This document shows, piece after piece, positions 51,895 to 60,240 of a DNA stretch of 64,000 bases (positions within the stretch are counted from its first letter, which is position 1; each line of letters opens with the position of its first letter). The notes beneath the pieces were generated by a model. The model worked only from the letters and a program-made list of their open reading frames with translations, did no database searches and had not been told where the DNA came from. The position numbers and the translations under genes were made by a program. Source of the DNA: Streptosporangium saharense. GTDB taxonomy: Bacteria; Actinomycetota; Actinomycetes; Streptosporangiales; Streptosporangiaceae. The DNA lies in NCBI RefSeq assembly GCF_014203715.1, contig NZ_JACHJP010000007.1, forward strand, positions 186,001-250,000, written 5' to 3'.

Positions 51895-52965
51895 TCAGGC
51901 CGCCCTGGCGATCGTGGCGGACCCGATCACGGTGTCCTCCAGGTAGAACACGGCGGCCTGCCCCGCGGCCACCCCGGTCGCCGGGCTGTCGAGCGCCACG
52001 TGGACCTGCTCACCGGACACCTGGACGCGGCAGCCGTACACCTCGCCGTGGGCGCGAAGCTGGACCATACAGGCCAGCGGCTCGTACGGCGCGGCGACCG
52101 GGCCGTTCCACACCGGGCGCACGGCCTCGACCGTGGTGACCTCAAGGGCCGAGCGCGGCCCGACCGTGACCGTGTTGGAGACCGGCTCGATGGACAGCAC
52201 GTAGCGCGGGCGGCCGTCCGGGGCGGGACGGTCGATGTGCAGGCCCTTGCGCTGGCCGACTGTGAAGCCGTAGGCGCCCTCGTGGCTGCCGACCACCTCG
52301 CCGGAGGCGTCCACGATCGGCCCGGGGGCCGTGCCGAGACGCCTTTCGAGGAAGCCCCGGGTGTCGCCGTCGGCGATGAAGCAGATGTCGTGGCTGTCGG
52401 GCTTGTCGGCCACCATGAGCCCGCGCCTGGCCGCCTCCTGGCGCACCTGCGCCTTCGTCGAGTCGCCGAGCGGGAACATGGCGTGGCCGAGCTGCTCCCT
52501 GGTGAGCACGCCGAGCACGTAGGACTGGTCCTTGCCCTCGTCGGGGCTGCGGCTGAGCACGCCGTCAACCAGCCGGGCGTGGTGGCCGGTGGCCACGGCG
52601 TCGAAGCCGAGCGCGAGGGCCCGGTCAAGGACCGCCTCGAACTTGATCTTCTCGTTGCAGCGCAGGCACGGGTTGGGCGTACGGCCCGCGGCGTACTCGC
52701 TGACGAAGTCCTCGACCACGTCCCGTTGGAACCGTTCGGCCATGTCCCAGATGTAGAAGGGGATGCCGATCACGTCGGCGGCCCTGCGGGCGTCCCTGGA
52801 GTCCTCGATCGTGCAGCACCCTCTGGCGCCGGTGCGATGCGACTGCGGGTTCGCGGACAGGGCGAGATGGACGCCGGTGACGTCGTGACCGGCCTCTGCG
52901 GCGCGGGCGGCGGCCACCGCTGAGTCGACGCCGCCGGACATGGCGGCAAGCACGCGAAGTCTCAT
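51895..52965 (-). CDS. mnmA: tRNA-specific 2-thiouridylase MnmA
   Basis: The 356-residue enzyme thiolates U34 of tRNA Lys, Glu and Gln with sulfur from a cysteine desulfurase. The PP-loop SGGVDS is at residues 10-15. One catalytic Cys is in NPCLRCN and the second in [14 protein letters not shown]-terminal beta-barrel ([18 protein letters not shown] onward) binds the tRNA. The desulfurase gene starts 37 bp upstream of it on the same strand, which fits sulfur transfer. Terminal ATG at 52965. Confidence 0.96.
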   Translation of the reverse strand: MRLRVLAAMSGGVDSAVAAARAAEAGHDVTGVHLALSANPQSHRTGARGCCTIEDSRDARRAADVIGIPFYIWDMAERFQRDVVEDFVSEYAAGRTPNPCLRCNEKIKFEAVLDRALALGFDAVATGHHARLVDGVLSRSPDEGKDQSYVLGVLTREQLGHAMFPLGDSTKAQVRQEAARRGLMVADKPDSHDICFIADGDTRGFLERRLGTAPGPIVDASGEVVGSHEGAYGFTVGQRKGLHIDRPAPDGRPRYVLSIEPVSNTVTVGPRSALEVTTVEAVRPVWNGPVAAPYEPLACMVQLRAHGEVYGCRVQVSGEQVHVALDSPATGVAAGQAAVFYLEDTVIGSATIARAA

Positions 52966-53002
52966 AACACCCTTGAGCGTACCCGCGTGAGAGCCCTCTC
53001 CG

Positions 53003-54166
53003 TCAGGTCAGGCCCGCCCTGCGGGCGCGTTCGACGACGCCCGCGATGACACCGGTGACCCGGTCCACGTCGGACGGCGTCGAGGTGTGCCCGAGGGTGA
53101 AGCGCAGCGAGCCCCGCGCCCTGACGGCGTCGGCCCCCATGGCGAGCAGGACGTGGGAGGGCTGGGCCACACCGGCGGAGCAGGCAGAGCCCGTCGAGCA
53201 CTCGACCCCCTTGGCGTCCAGGAGCATGAGCAGCGCGTCGCCCTCGCAGCCAGGGAAGGAGAAGTGCGCGTTTCCCGGCAGCCGGTTGACCGGGTCACCG
53301 TTGAGGATCACGTCCGGTACGGCCTGGCGGATCCTGGTGACCAGGTCGTCACGGAGCGCGGTCAGCCGTACGGCGGTCTCGGCCTGGCGGGCGACCGCGA
53401 TCCGCACCGCGGCGGCCATGCCTGCCACCGAGGGGGCGTCGAGGGTGCCCGAGCGCACGTCGCGCTCCTGGCCGCCGCCGTGCAGCACGGGGACCGGGTC
53501 GATCCCCCTGGCCAGCAGCAGCGCGCCGGTGCCCATCGGGCCGCCGACCTTGTGCCCGGAGAGGGTGAGGGCGTCGACCCCGGCGTCGGCGAAGACCACC
53601 GGGAGCTGTCCGACGGCCTGGACGGCGTCGGTGTGGAAGGGGATGCCGTGGTCGCGGGCGATCGCGGCGAGCACCCTGACCGGCTGCACGGTGCCGACCT
53701 CGTTGTTGGCCCACATGACGCTGACCAGGGCGACACTGCCGGGGTCGCGCTCGATGGCGGCGCGCAGGGTCTGCGGGTGCACCCGGCCGTACTCGTCGAC
53801 TTCGAGCGGTTCGACGACGGCGCCCTGGTGGTCGCCGAGCCAGTGGGCGGGGTCGAGTGTGGCGTGGTGCTCGACGGCGCTGATCAGGATGCGGTTGGCG
53901 CCCTTCGCCCTGCGTGACCAGTAGAGGCCCTTGACGGCGAGGTTGTCGGCCTCGGTGCCGCCCGAGGTGAACACGACCTCGCTCGGCCGGGCGCCGAGCG
54001 CCTCGGCGATGCTCTCGCGCGCCTCCTCGACGACCTGGCGCGTACGGCGGCCCGCGGTGTGCAGCGACGACGCGTTGCCGACCCGGCCCAGTTGAGCCGT
54101 CATCGCCTCGACCGCCTCGGGAAGCATCGGCGTGGTCGCCGCGTGATCGAGATAGGCGGACTCCAC
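53003..54166 (-). CDS. Cysteine desulfurase (NifS/IscS-like), supplies sulfur to MnmA
   Basis: A 387-residue PLP enzyme that takes sulfur from cysteine. It has the signature [19 protein letters not shown], the PLP lysine K206 in [10 protein letters not shown], and the persulfide Cys C329 in [16 protein letters not shown]. Length matches class I desulfurases. Start at GTG 54166 after GGGAAGTGCG; longer frames run into the palindromic operator area. It lies 37 bp upstream of mnmA, likely co-transcribed. Confidence 0.95.
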   Translation of the reverse strand: MESAYLDHAATTPMLPEAVEAMTAQLGRVGNASSLHTAGRRTRQVVEEARESIAEALGARPSEVVFTSGGTEADNLAVKGLYWSRRAKGANRILISAVEHHATLDPAHWLGDHQGAVVEPLEVDEYGRVHPQTLRAAIERDPGSVALVSVMWANNEVGTVQPVRVLAAIARDHGIPFHTDAVQAVGQLPVVFADAGVDALTLSGHKVGGPMGTGALLLARGIDPVPVLHGGGQERDVRSGTLDAPSVAGMAAAVRIAVARQAETAVRLTALRDDLVTRIRQAVPDVILNGDPVNRLPGNAHFSFPGCEGDALLMLLDAKGVECSTGSACSAGVAQPSHVLLAMGADAVRARGSLRFTLGHTSTPSDVDRVTGVIAGVVERARRAGLT

Positions 54167-54247
54167 TGCCGCACTTCCCTTCCCCAGATCGCCTGTGCCC
54201 TCCAAGGGTAACCATGCCCGGAGGGAACCCCATCCCCCGGTTTGACC

Positions 54248-54271
54248 ACTGTACCGTCCGGACGGTACAGT
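54248..54271. promoter_or_regulatory. 24-bp perfect palindromic operator for TetR at 54279
   Basis: ACTGTACCGTCC is followed at once by GGACGGTACAGT, ending 7 bp before the TetR start. The GTACCGTCCGGACGGTAC core is a common form of TetR operator. Its position between the divergent desulfurase and TetR genes could also let the repressor act on the desulfurase-mnmA unit. Confidence 0.88.
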
Positions 54272-54278
54272 CCTTGGC

Positions 54279-54785
54279 ATGAGGCGGGAGGAGCTACTGG
54301 ACGCGGCAGAGGATCTGCTGTGCGACCAGGGCTCCCAGGCGCTCACCCTGGCGGCCGTCGCCGAGCGCGCGGGCTGCAGCAAGGGCGGGTTGCTCTACCA
54401 TTTCGCCACCAAGGAAGCCCTGATCAGAGGCATGGTCGAGCGGCTGATCGAAGACTTCGACCAGCTCGTCGCCGCCCAGGGGCACGACACCTACACAAAG
54501 AACTATCTGGACGCCACCTTCGCCGCCGTGCGAAGCGGAAGGCTGCGGCGCTGGGCCGTGGTCACCGGCGCCTCGGGCAACCCCTATCTCCTCGCCCCCC
54601 TGCGTGAGGCGATGGCCCGCTGGCACCGTGAGGGGCTCGAAACCGAGCCCGACCCGGCGGCCGCCCAGATCGTGCGTCTCGCCTGCGAGGGCGTGTGGGA
54701 CGTGGCCAGCCACGACCCCACCCTCTACGACGACGAGCGCTACACCGAGCTGAAGCGGCGCCTGCTGGCCCTGCTGCCCGCGTAA
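54279..54785 (+). CDS. TetR-family repressor next to an MFS transporter
   Basis: A 168-residue regulator with HTH ([40 protein letters not shown]) and a C-terminal ligand domain ([20 protein letters not shown]). It probably binds the 24-bp palindrome just upstream. The MFS gene 128 bp downstream is the most likely target. Confidence 0.9.
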   Translation: MRREELLDAAEDLLCDQGSQALTLAAVAERAGCSKGGLLYHFATKEALIRGMVERLIEDFDQLVAAQGHDTYTKNYLDATFAAVRSGRLRRWAVVTGASGNPYLLAPLREAMARWHREGLETEPDPAAAQIVRLACEGVWDVASHDPTLYDDERYTELKRRLLALLPA

Positions 54786-54834
54786 CGCGCGGCCCGGAAC
54801 CCCCGGAAACCCCCGGAAACCCCGAAAACACTGG

Positions 54835-54862
54835 CGGTCGCTTCCGCGTGCGGAAGCGACCG
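54835..54862 (+). promoter_or_regulatory. Inverted repeat between TetR and MFS genes (terminator or operator)
   Basis: CGGTCGCTTCCGC (54835-54847) pairs with GCGGAAGCGACCG (54850-54862) around 2 nt. It is 50 bp past the TetR stop and 52 bp before the MFS start, so it could stop transcription or bind a regulator. Just upstream a GGAA(A/C)CCCC unit is repeated in tandem three times (54796-54823). Confidence 0.55.
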
Positions 54863-54913
54863 ACTCGTGTGTCCCCACCTGACAACCGTTGAAACCTCCT
54901 TTGAAGGGATCCC

Positions 54914-56107
54914 GTGATGACCCGCGACCTGAGGACAGCCCGAACCGGGGCGGTTCTCACCTTCGTACTGGCCGGCCTGCTCTGCGGGTCGATGACCGTG
55001 CGTATCCCGGCGCTGTCCGACAAACTCGGCCTGTCCGAGGCGTCGATCGGCGTCACGCTCCTCGTGTGGGGGCTGGGAGCGCTGGTCACCATGCAGTCGA
55101 TGCGCGGGGTGATGGCACGGCTTGGCAGCCGGAGCGTCCTGCGGGTCGGCGCTCCCCTGTGCGCGGTAACTCTTGCCCTGCTGGCGCTGGCTCCGACCTA
55201 TCCGCTGCTGCTGGGCGCCGCGGCGCTGTTCGGCATGGCGTTCGGCGCTGTCGACGTCGCCATGAACGCGCAGGGTTCGACGGTCGAACGCGCCTACGGC
55301 AGGCCGCTGATGAACGGCATGCACGCGGGCTGGTGCGTCGGCGCGATCTCCGCGGGCCTCTTCGGCACCGTGGCCATCGCGGCGGGCCTGTCGTTCACGA
55401 CCCACCTGATCATGGTGGCGCTCGTCTCGCTCCCCGTGCTGGTCTTCGTCAGCCGCTCCTACCTGCCCGACCCCGTCCTGTCGGAGAAGGCCGCCGCCGC
55501 GGGCCGCAGAAGGATGCCGCCGGTGGTCTACCTGCTCGGTGTGATCGCCTTCTGCGCGTTCATGGTCGAGGGCACGATCGCCGACTGGAACGGCCTGTAC
55601 CTGCGTGACACCCTGGGCGCCGCGGAGGCCGTCGCCGCGCTGGGCTACCCGGTCTTCGAGGCGGGCATGCTTCTCGGCAGGCTCACCGGCGACCGGGTCA
55701 GGGCCCGCTTCGGCGCCCGGGGCATGCTCGTCACCGCCGGTCTGTCCACCGCGGCCACCTTCGCCGTGGTGCTGAGCGCGCCGACCGCCCTGGTCGCCGT
55801 CGGCGCCATGCTCCTGGTCGGCGTCGCGGTCGCCACGGTCTCCCCGATGGCCCTGTCCCTGGCGGGTGGCGCGACGGCCAACCCCGGCCCGGCCATCGCC
55901 CAGACCGGCGCGATGGGCTACGCCGGGCTGCTGCTCGGCCCGGTGATCATCGGGTTCGTCTCGCACGCGACCACGCTCAGGACCGCGCTCGGCCTCGCCG
56001 TCGTCCTGGGGGTGCTGATCGCGCTGGCCGCCCGGTTCCTGCCCCGCCCGGCCACGCCCTCCGCCCAGGAGGAAACACGCGAGCGCGAGCTGTCCATGGC
56101 CGCCTGA
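54914..56107 (+). CDS. Major facilitator superfamily transporter
   Basis: A 397-residue (or 396, if the ATG at 54917 is used) membrane transporter with about twelve helices. Loop 2-3 has RGVMARLGSRSVLR, the MFS signature area. The pattern around FGMAFGAVDVAMNAQGSTVE resembles small sugar or drug exporters of actinobacteria. AAGGGATCCC lies upstream. Substrate unknown; control by the TetR at 54279 is likely. Confidence 0.88.
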   Translation: MMTRDLRTARTGAVLTFVLAGLLCGSMTVRIPALSDKLGLSEASIGVTLLVWGLGALVTMQSMRGVMARLGSRSVLRVGAPLCAVTLALLALAPTYPLLLGAAALFGMAFGAVDVAMNAQGSTVERAYGRPLMNGMHAGWCVGAISAGLFGTVAIAAGLSFTTHLIMVALVSLPVLVFVSRSYLPDPVLSEKAAAAGRRRMPPVVYLLGVIAFCAFMVEGTIADWNGLYLRDTLGAAEAVAALGYPVFEAGMLLGRLTGDRVRARFGARGMLVTAGLSTAATFAVVLSAPTALVAVGAMLLVGVAVATVSPMALSLAGGATANPGPAIAQTGAMGYAGLLLGPVIIGFVSHATTLRTALGLAVVLGVLIALAARFLPRPATPSAQEETRERELSMAA

Positions 56108-56115
56108 CGGATTCC

Positions 56116-56138
56116 GGCCCTCCGCATCCCGGAGGGCC
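56116..56138 (+). terminator. Hairpin terminator of the MFS gene
   Basis: GGCCCTCCG (56116-56124) pairs with CGGAGGGCC (56130-56138), extended by GGATT/AATCC at the outer ends, 8 bp past the stop. Confidence 0.8.
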
Positions 56139-56297
56139 AAAATCCGTATATGTCTGACGTGCGAACAACGTCGGAACAGAGGATCAAAGAGGGAAATCCC
56201 CTGTACGTCTCGTTGATCGTTGATCTACAGTTCTGACTGGTAGTGCACTGCCTGTCAAGTACGTCGTCAACACGAACCGTCAGAACAGGAGACACCC

Positions 56298-56735
56298 GTG
56301 CGACCAGTTCTTCCCGTGGTCACCGCCCTCGTCGCGGCCGCGACGCTCGCCCTGTCCGGCACCGCGGCCCAGGCCCAGCAGGCCACCACGGACTCCGTTG
56401 CCTACTTCGAGTTCACCGACGCGACCGACACGTTCGTCTTCAAGCTCACCGACGCCACCAAGATCCAGCACGCCAGGGACCTGGTGAACGGCGTGACCAC
56501 CGACAACCCCAGCGTCATCGGCAAGATCGTCACGGGGACCGAGTCCTACAACCCGGCCTGGAGTTACCACTACGACCCCGACACGGTCGGCTTCTTCGAG
56601 GTCGCGACCGAGGTGTGCGACGCCTCGATCGGCTACGTCGAGGAGCACCTGTCCGAGGTGGGCGGCGCGTTCCTGCCCGGCAACACCTGGTGCCCCTGGA
56701 GCTCACAGCTCGTGCGCGAGGTCCCGGCCCCCTAA
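56298..56735 (+). CDS. Secreted BP74-like domain protein
   Basis: A 145-residue exported protein. A Sec signal peptide ([20 protein letters not shown]) leads to a domain of the BP74 type ([65 protein letters not shown]). This family was named from a Dictyostelium calmodulin-binding protein and is also widespread as small bacterial secreted proteins; its role in bacteria is not established. Two cysteines (EVCDA, TWCPW) could form a disulfide. GTG 56298 has CAGGAGACACC upstream. Confidence 0.8.
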   Translation: MRPVLPVVTALVAAATLALSGTAAQAQQATTDSVAYFEFTDATDTFVFKLTDATKIQHARDLVNGVTTDNPSVIGKIVTGTESYNPAWSYHYDPDTVGFFEVATEVCDASIGYVEEHLSEVGGAFLPGNTWCPWSSQLVREVPAP

Positions 56736-56787
56736 GAAGGCTCCAGGCCGTCGGGGGACGCCTGGGAACTCCATCTGAAAAGGGAAA

Positions 56788-56813
56788 CGGCGTCGCACCC
56801 GGGTGCGACGCCG
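56788..56813. terminator. Bidirectional palindromic terminator between BP74-like gene and etfA
   Basis: CGGCGTCGCACCC is followed at once by its reverse complement GGGTGCGACGCCG, giving a perfect 26-bp palindrome. It lies between two convergent genes, 10 bp before the end of etfA. Confidence 0.8.
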
Positions 56814-56822
56814 CTCCTTGCC

Positions 56823-57776
56823 CTACTTGCGCTTGCTGATCTCGTCGGTCAGCTGCGGGACGACCTGGTGCAGGTCGCCCACGACACCGAAGTCGGCGAG
56901 TTCGAAGATCGGCGCCTCGGGGTCCTTGTTGACGGCGACGATCGTCTTGGCCGTCTGCATCCCGGCCCGGTGCTGGATGGCGCCGGAGATGCCCGCGGCG
57001 ATGTAGAGCTGCGGGGAGACGGTCTTGCCGGTCTGGCCGACCTGGAACTGGTGCGGGTACCACCCCGCGTCGGTCGCGGCGCGGGAGGCGCCGACTGCGG
57101 CGCCGAGCGAGTCGGCGAGCCTCTCGATGACCGCGAAGTTCTCCGCGGAGCCCACGCCACGGCCACCGGAGACCACGATCGCGGCCTCGGTCAGCTCAGG
57201 ACGGGCGCCCTTCTCCTCCTTGACCCGCTCCACGACCCTGGCGGCCCTGGCGGCGTCGGAGACCGTGACGGAGACCCGCTCCTCGGTGCCCGCGCCCGCC
57301 GCGGCCTCGACCGGGGTGGCGTTGGGGCGGACCGCGATGATCGGAGTGCCCTTCGTGACGCGCGAGTGGACGTTGACGCCGCCACCGAAGATCGACTGGT
57401 CGGCGACAAGGCCGTCCCCGACACCGACCGCGTCGGTCAGCACACCGGAGTCGATCTTGATCGCCAGGCGGCCCGCGATCTCCTTGGCCTCGGCCGTCGC
57501 GGCGACGAGCACCGCGGCCGGGGACTTCTCGGAGACGAGCTGGGCGAGCAGCTCGGCCTTGGGGGCGACGACGTAGTCGCTGATGTCGGCGGAGTCGGCG
57601 ACGTAGACCTTCTCGGCGCCGTGCTCGGCCAGCTTCGCCTGGGCCTCGGCGGAGTAGCCGGGGCCCGCCCAGACCGCCGACGGCGTGCCCAGCGTGCGGG
57701 CGAGCGTCAGCAGTTCGAGCGTGACCTTCTTGACCTGACCTTCGACGTGCTCGACCAGAACGAGAATCTCAGACAT
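56823..57776 (-). CDS. etfA: Electron transfer flavoprotein alpha subunit
   Basis: The 317-residue FAD-binding subunit carries electrons from acyl-CoA and other dehydrogenases to the respiratory chain. The start [20 protein letters not shown] is the family form, and the C-terminal FAD site reads [43 protein letters not shown] 57776 is chosen (GGGGG upstream); an ATG three codons earlier is possible. It follows etfB by 18 bp. Confidence 0.96.
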   Translation of the reverse strand: MSEILVLVEHVEGQVKKVTLELLTLARTLGTPSAVWAGPGYSAEAQAKLAEHGAEKVYVADSADISDYVVAPKAELLAQLVSEKSPAAVLVAATAEAKEIAGRLAIKIDSGVLTDAVGVGDGLVADQSIFGGGVNVHSRVTKGTPIIAVRPNATPVEAAAGAGTEERVSVTVSDAARAARVVERVKEEKGARPELTEAAIVVSGGRGVGSAENFAVIERLADSLGAAVGASRAATDAGWYPHQFQVGQTGKTVSPQLYIAAGISGAIQHRAGMQTAKTIVAVNKDPEAPIFELADFGVVGDLHQVVPQLTDEISKRK

Positions 57777-57794
57777 ATCAAGCAACCCCCGTTC

Positions 57795-58574
57795 TCAGAC
57801 GAACTTCTTCGACGCGAGGAAGTCGGCGGCCTTCACACCGCCGTCACCCTCGTCCTTGACGACCGTGCCCGCGGCACGCGGCGGGGCGACGGCGAAGTCG
57901 GCCACCTCGCTCCAGGAGCCCGCGAGGCCGACCTGGGCGGCGTCGATCTCGGCGTCGGCGACACCGAGCTTCTCGACCGGCTTCTTCTTGGCGGCCATGA
58001 TGCCCTTGAAGGAGGGGTAGCGCGGCTCGTTGATCTTCTCGACGACGGAGACGACGGCGGGCAGCGAGGCCTCGACCCTGTCGTAGCCGTAGTCGGTGAC
58101 GCGCTGGACGGTGATCGCCGACCCGTCCACCTCGACCTTGTTGGCGAAGGTGAGCTGCGGGACGCCGAGGCGCTCGGCCAGCATGGCGGCGAGCACTCCG
58201 GTGCGGGCGTCGGTCGACTCCGAGCCGAGCACGACCAGGTCGAAGCCGATCTTCCTGAGCGTCTGCGCCAGGGCGTAGGAGGTGCCCAGCGCGTCGGAGC
58301 CGTGCAGCGCGTCGTCGACCAGGTGCACCGCCTTGTCCGCGCCCATGGCCAGGGCCTTGCGGATGGTGTCGCTGGCCTTGTCGGGGCCCATCGTGAGGAC
58401 GGTCACCTCACCCCCGTGTGCCTCCTTCAGGCGCAGCGCCTCCTCGACCGCGTACTCGCACAGCTCGTTGATGACGCCGTCGGCGGCGTCGCGGTCGATC
58501 GTCTTGTCATCGGACCGCAGCTTGCGCTCGGTCGCAGTGTCGGGGACTTGCTTCACGCAGACGACGATGTTCAT
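57795..58574 (-). CDS. etfB: Electron transfer flavoprotein beta subunit
   Basis: The 259-residue AMP-binding partner of EtfA. It opens NIVVCVKQVPDTATERKLRS and has the ETF-beta signature region VEASLPAVVSVVEKINEPRY with PSFKGIMAAKKK. Start at ATG 58574; the frame extends 12 codons further upstream without family likeness. First gene of etfBA; its control region is 58575-58883. Confidence 0.96.
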   Translation of the reverse strand: MNIVVCVKQVPDTATERKLRSDDKTIDRDAADGVINELCEYAVEEALRLKEAHGGEVTVLTMGPDKASDTIRKALAMGADKAVHLVDDALHGSDALGTSYALAQTLRKIGFDLVVLGSESTDARTGVLAAMLAERLGVPQLTFANKVEVDGSAITVQRVTDYGYDRVEASLPAVVSVVEKINEPRYPSFKGIMAAKKKPVEKLGVADAEIDAAQVGLAGSWSEVADFAVAPPRAAGTVVKDEGDGGVKAADFLASKKFV

Positions 58575-58749
58575 GGCCGGTGGCCGACCTCCCGTGTTCG
58601 CGTGCGCCACCGCGTCGTTGCGGTTGGCGCCGAATGTTCCCTACGCGCACGCGGGGCACGTGCACGCGATGCCAAGACTGCCAGGTCCCCGTGGGCGGAA
58701 CGGCAGCGGGTGGCACGGCCGGGAGATCCCGCCCCTGCCCTCCAGCACC

Positions 58750-58777
58750 ATGTTACCGATCGGTAGCTTAGGAGCAA
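58750..58777 (-). promoter_or_regulatory. Putative etfBA promoter with palindromic operator in the spacer
   Basis: On the minus strand TTGCTC (58777-58772) and TAACAT (58755-58750) are spaced by 16 bp and could be the -35 and -10 elements. The palindrome TACCGATCGGTA (58754-58765) overlaps the spacer and the -10, a place where a TetR-type repressor could block transcription. The rest of the 309-bp gap (58575-58883) shows no gene. Confidence 0.45.
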
Positions 58778-58883
58778 CCTCCCAGGTCGTACGGCTGACG
58801 CCGACGGCCGCACCGGCCAACCGGTCACACACCCCCACCATACCGAACTATGTTCCGGAACTTGCGGCCGGGGGTCACGTCCC

Positions 58884-60179
58884 TCAGCTCGACACCAGGA
58901 TGGCCACCAGAACGAACAGGACCGTGCCCAGCGCGAGCGCGAGGGTGAGGGTGCTGAAGAAGGTGCCCAGAACGGCCCAGAGTATGACGGCTCCCGCGCC
59001 ACCCGCCAGATCGACGATCGCCCGGCCCCGGTCCTTGCGGGCGAGAAGGGCGATCCCCCCGTCCACGATCACCACCAGCCCGTAGGACACCAGCAGCAAC
59101 AGCGACAGCTCGGGCAGCGGGGTCCGCGCCGTCGCCGCGGCCAGCGCGGTCAACAGCCCCGTGCCGACGACCCAGCGGCGGTGCACCACGACCCTGCGGC
59201 GCCGCAGCGCCTCCTCGGGAGAGAGCCTGTTCGACGGCGGACGCTGCCCGGGACGCCACTGCCGGGTGCTCAGCGCGTGCACCCCGGTCTCCACCGCGCC
59301 GCCACCCGAGGAACCCGAAGGACCCGAGGCCAGGCCCGGTACGGCAAAGGCCCGCCGGGGCCGTGGGAACACCTCGCCCACCTCGGGGGCCTCGATCCCG
59401 AGGCGTTCGAGCACCTGCGCCGCCGTGGGCCTGGCGGCCGGGTCGCGCCGCATGCACTCGCGCAGCACCGGTTCGAGCCAGCCGGGCACCCCCTCCAGGT
59501 CGGGTTCGTGGTGGACGACGCGGTAGCCGACCGCGGAGGCCGGGCCGGTGCCGTACGGGTGCCGTCCCGTGGCGGCGTGGGCGAGCGTGGTGCCGAAGGA
59601 GAACAGGTCGGCGGCGGGACCGCTCTGGCCGCCCTCGATGACCTCGGGGGCCAGGTATCCGGGGGTGCCGACCACCGTCCCCGAGGCCGTGACCGAGGCG
59701 GAGTCGAGGGCCGAGGCGATGCCGAAGTCGATCACCACGGGCTCGCCGTCGGCCATGATGACGTTGGCGGGCTTCAGGTCGCGGTGGACGACGTCGGCGG
59801 CATGGACGGCCGCCAGGGCCCGCGCCAGGCCGTGCGCGAGCCGTACGAGATCGTCACCCACGACCGCGCCCTCGGCGGCGATCAGCGCGCTGAGCGGGCG
59901 GCCCTGCACGTAGCGGGTGACCAGGTAGGGGCGGGTGCCCTCCATCGAGGCGTCGAGGACCTCGGCGACGTGCGGCCCCTGGACCCGCCGCATGGTCTCG
60001 ACCTCGCGGGCGAGTCGGGACAGGGCCGTGGCGTCGGCCGCGACGTGCGGATGCAGGATCTTGACCGCGACCGTCCGCCCGTCGGGGTCGAGCGCCAGGT
60101 GGACCTCGCCGAAACCTCCGGCGCCGAGCGTGGACAGCAGGTGGTACGGGCCAAGGCGGTCACCCTCGGTCGCTCCCAT
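58884..60179 (-). CDS. Ser/Thr protein kinase with C-terminal membrane region (1)
   Basis: A 431-residue active-looking kinase. Residues 1-~265 hold the kinase: glycine loop LGAGGFGEVHLAL, catalytic Lys in TVAVKILHPH, HRDLKPANV, VIDFGIA and GTPGYLAPEV. After a short Pro/Ser linker the last ~100 residues form about four hydrophobic helices (VVGTGLLTALAAATA, LSLLLLVSYGLVVIVDGGIA and others). No PASTA or other outer sensor is present. ATG 60179 with AAGGAGCCGC upstream. It follows kinase 2 by 61 bp on the same strand. Confidence 0.93.
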   Translation of the reverse strand: MGATEGDRLGPYHLLSTLGAGGFGEVHLALDPDGRTVAVKILHPHVAADATALSRLAREVETMRRVQGPHVAEVLDASMEGTRPYLVTRYVQGRPLSALIAAEGAVVGDDLVRLAHGLARALAAVHAADVVHRDLKPANVIMADGEPVVIDFGIASALDSASVTASGTVVGTPGYLAPEVIEGGQSGPAADLFSFGTTLAHAATGRHPYGTGPASAVGYRVVHHEPDLEGVPGWLEPVLRECMRRDPAARPTAAQVLERLGIEAPEVGEVFPRPRRAFAVPGLASGPSGSSGGGAVETGVHALSTRQWRPGQRPPSNRLSPEEALRRRRVVVHRRWVVGTGLLTALAAATARTPLPELSLLLLVSYGLVVIVDGGIALLARKDRGRAIVDLAGGAGAVILWAVLGTFFSTLTLALALGTVLFVLVAILVSS

Positions 60180-60240
60180 GCGGCTCCTTCCGGCCAGTCT
60201 CCCTCATCGTGCCTCAGCCGGGCCGCTCCCGCACGGGGAG

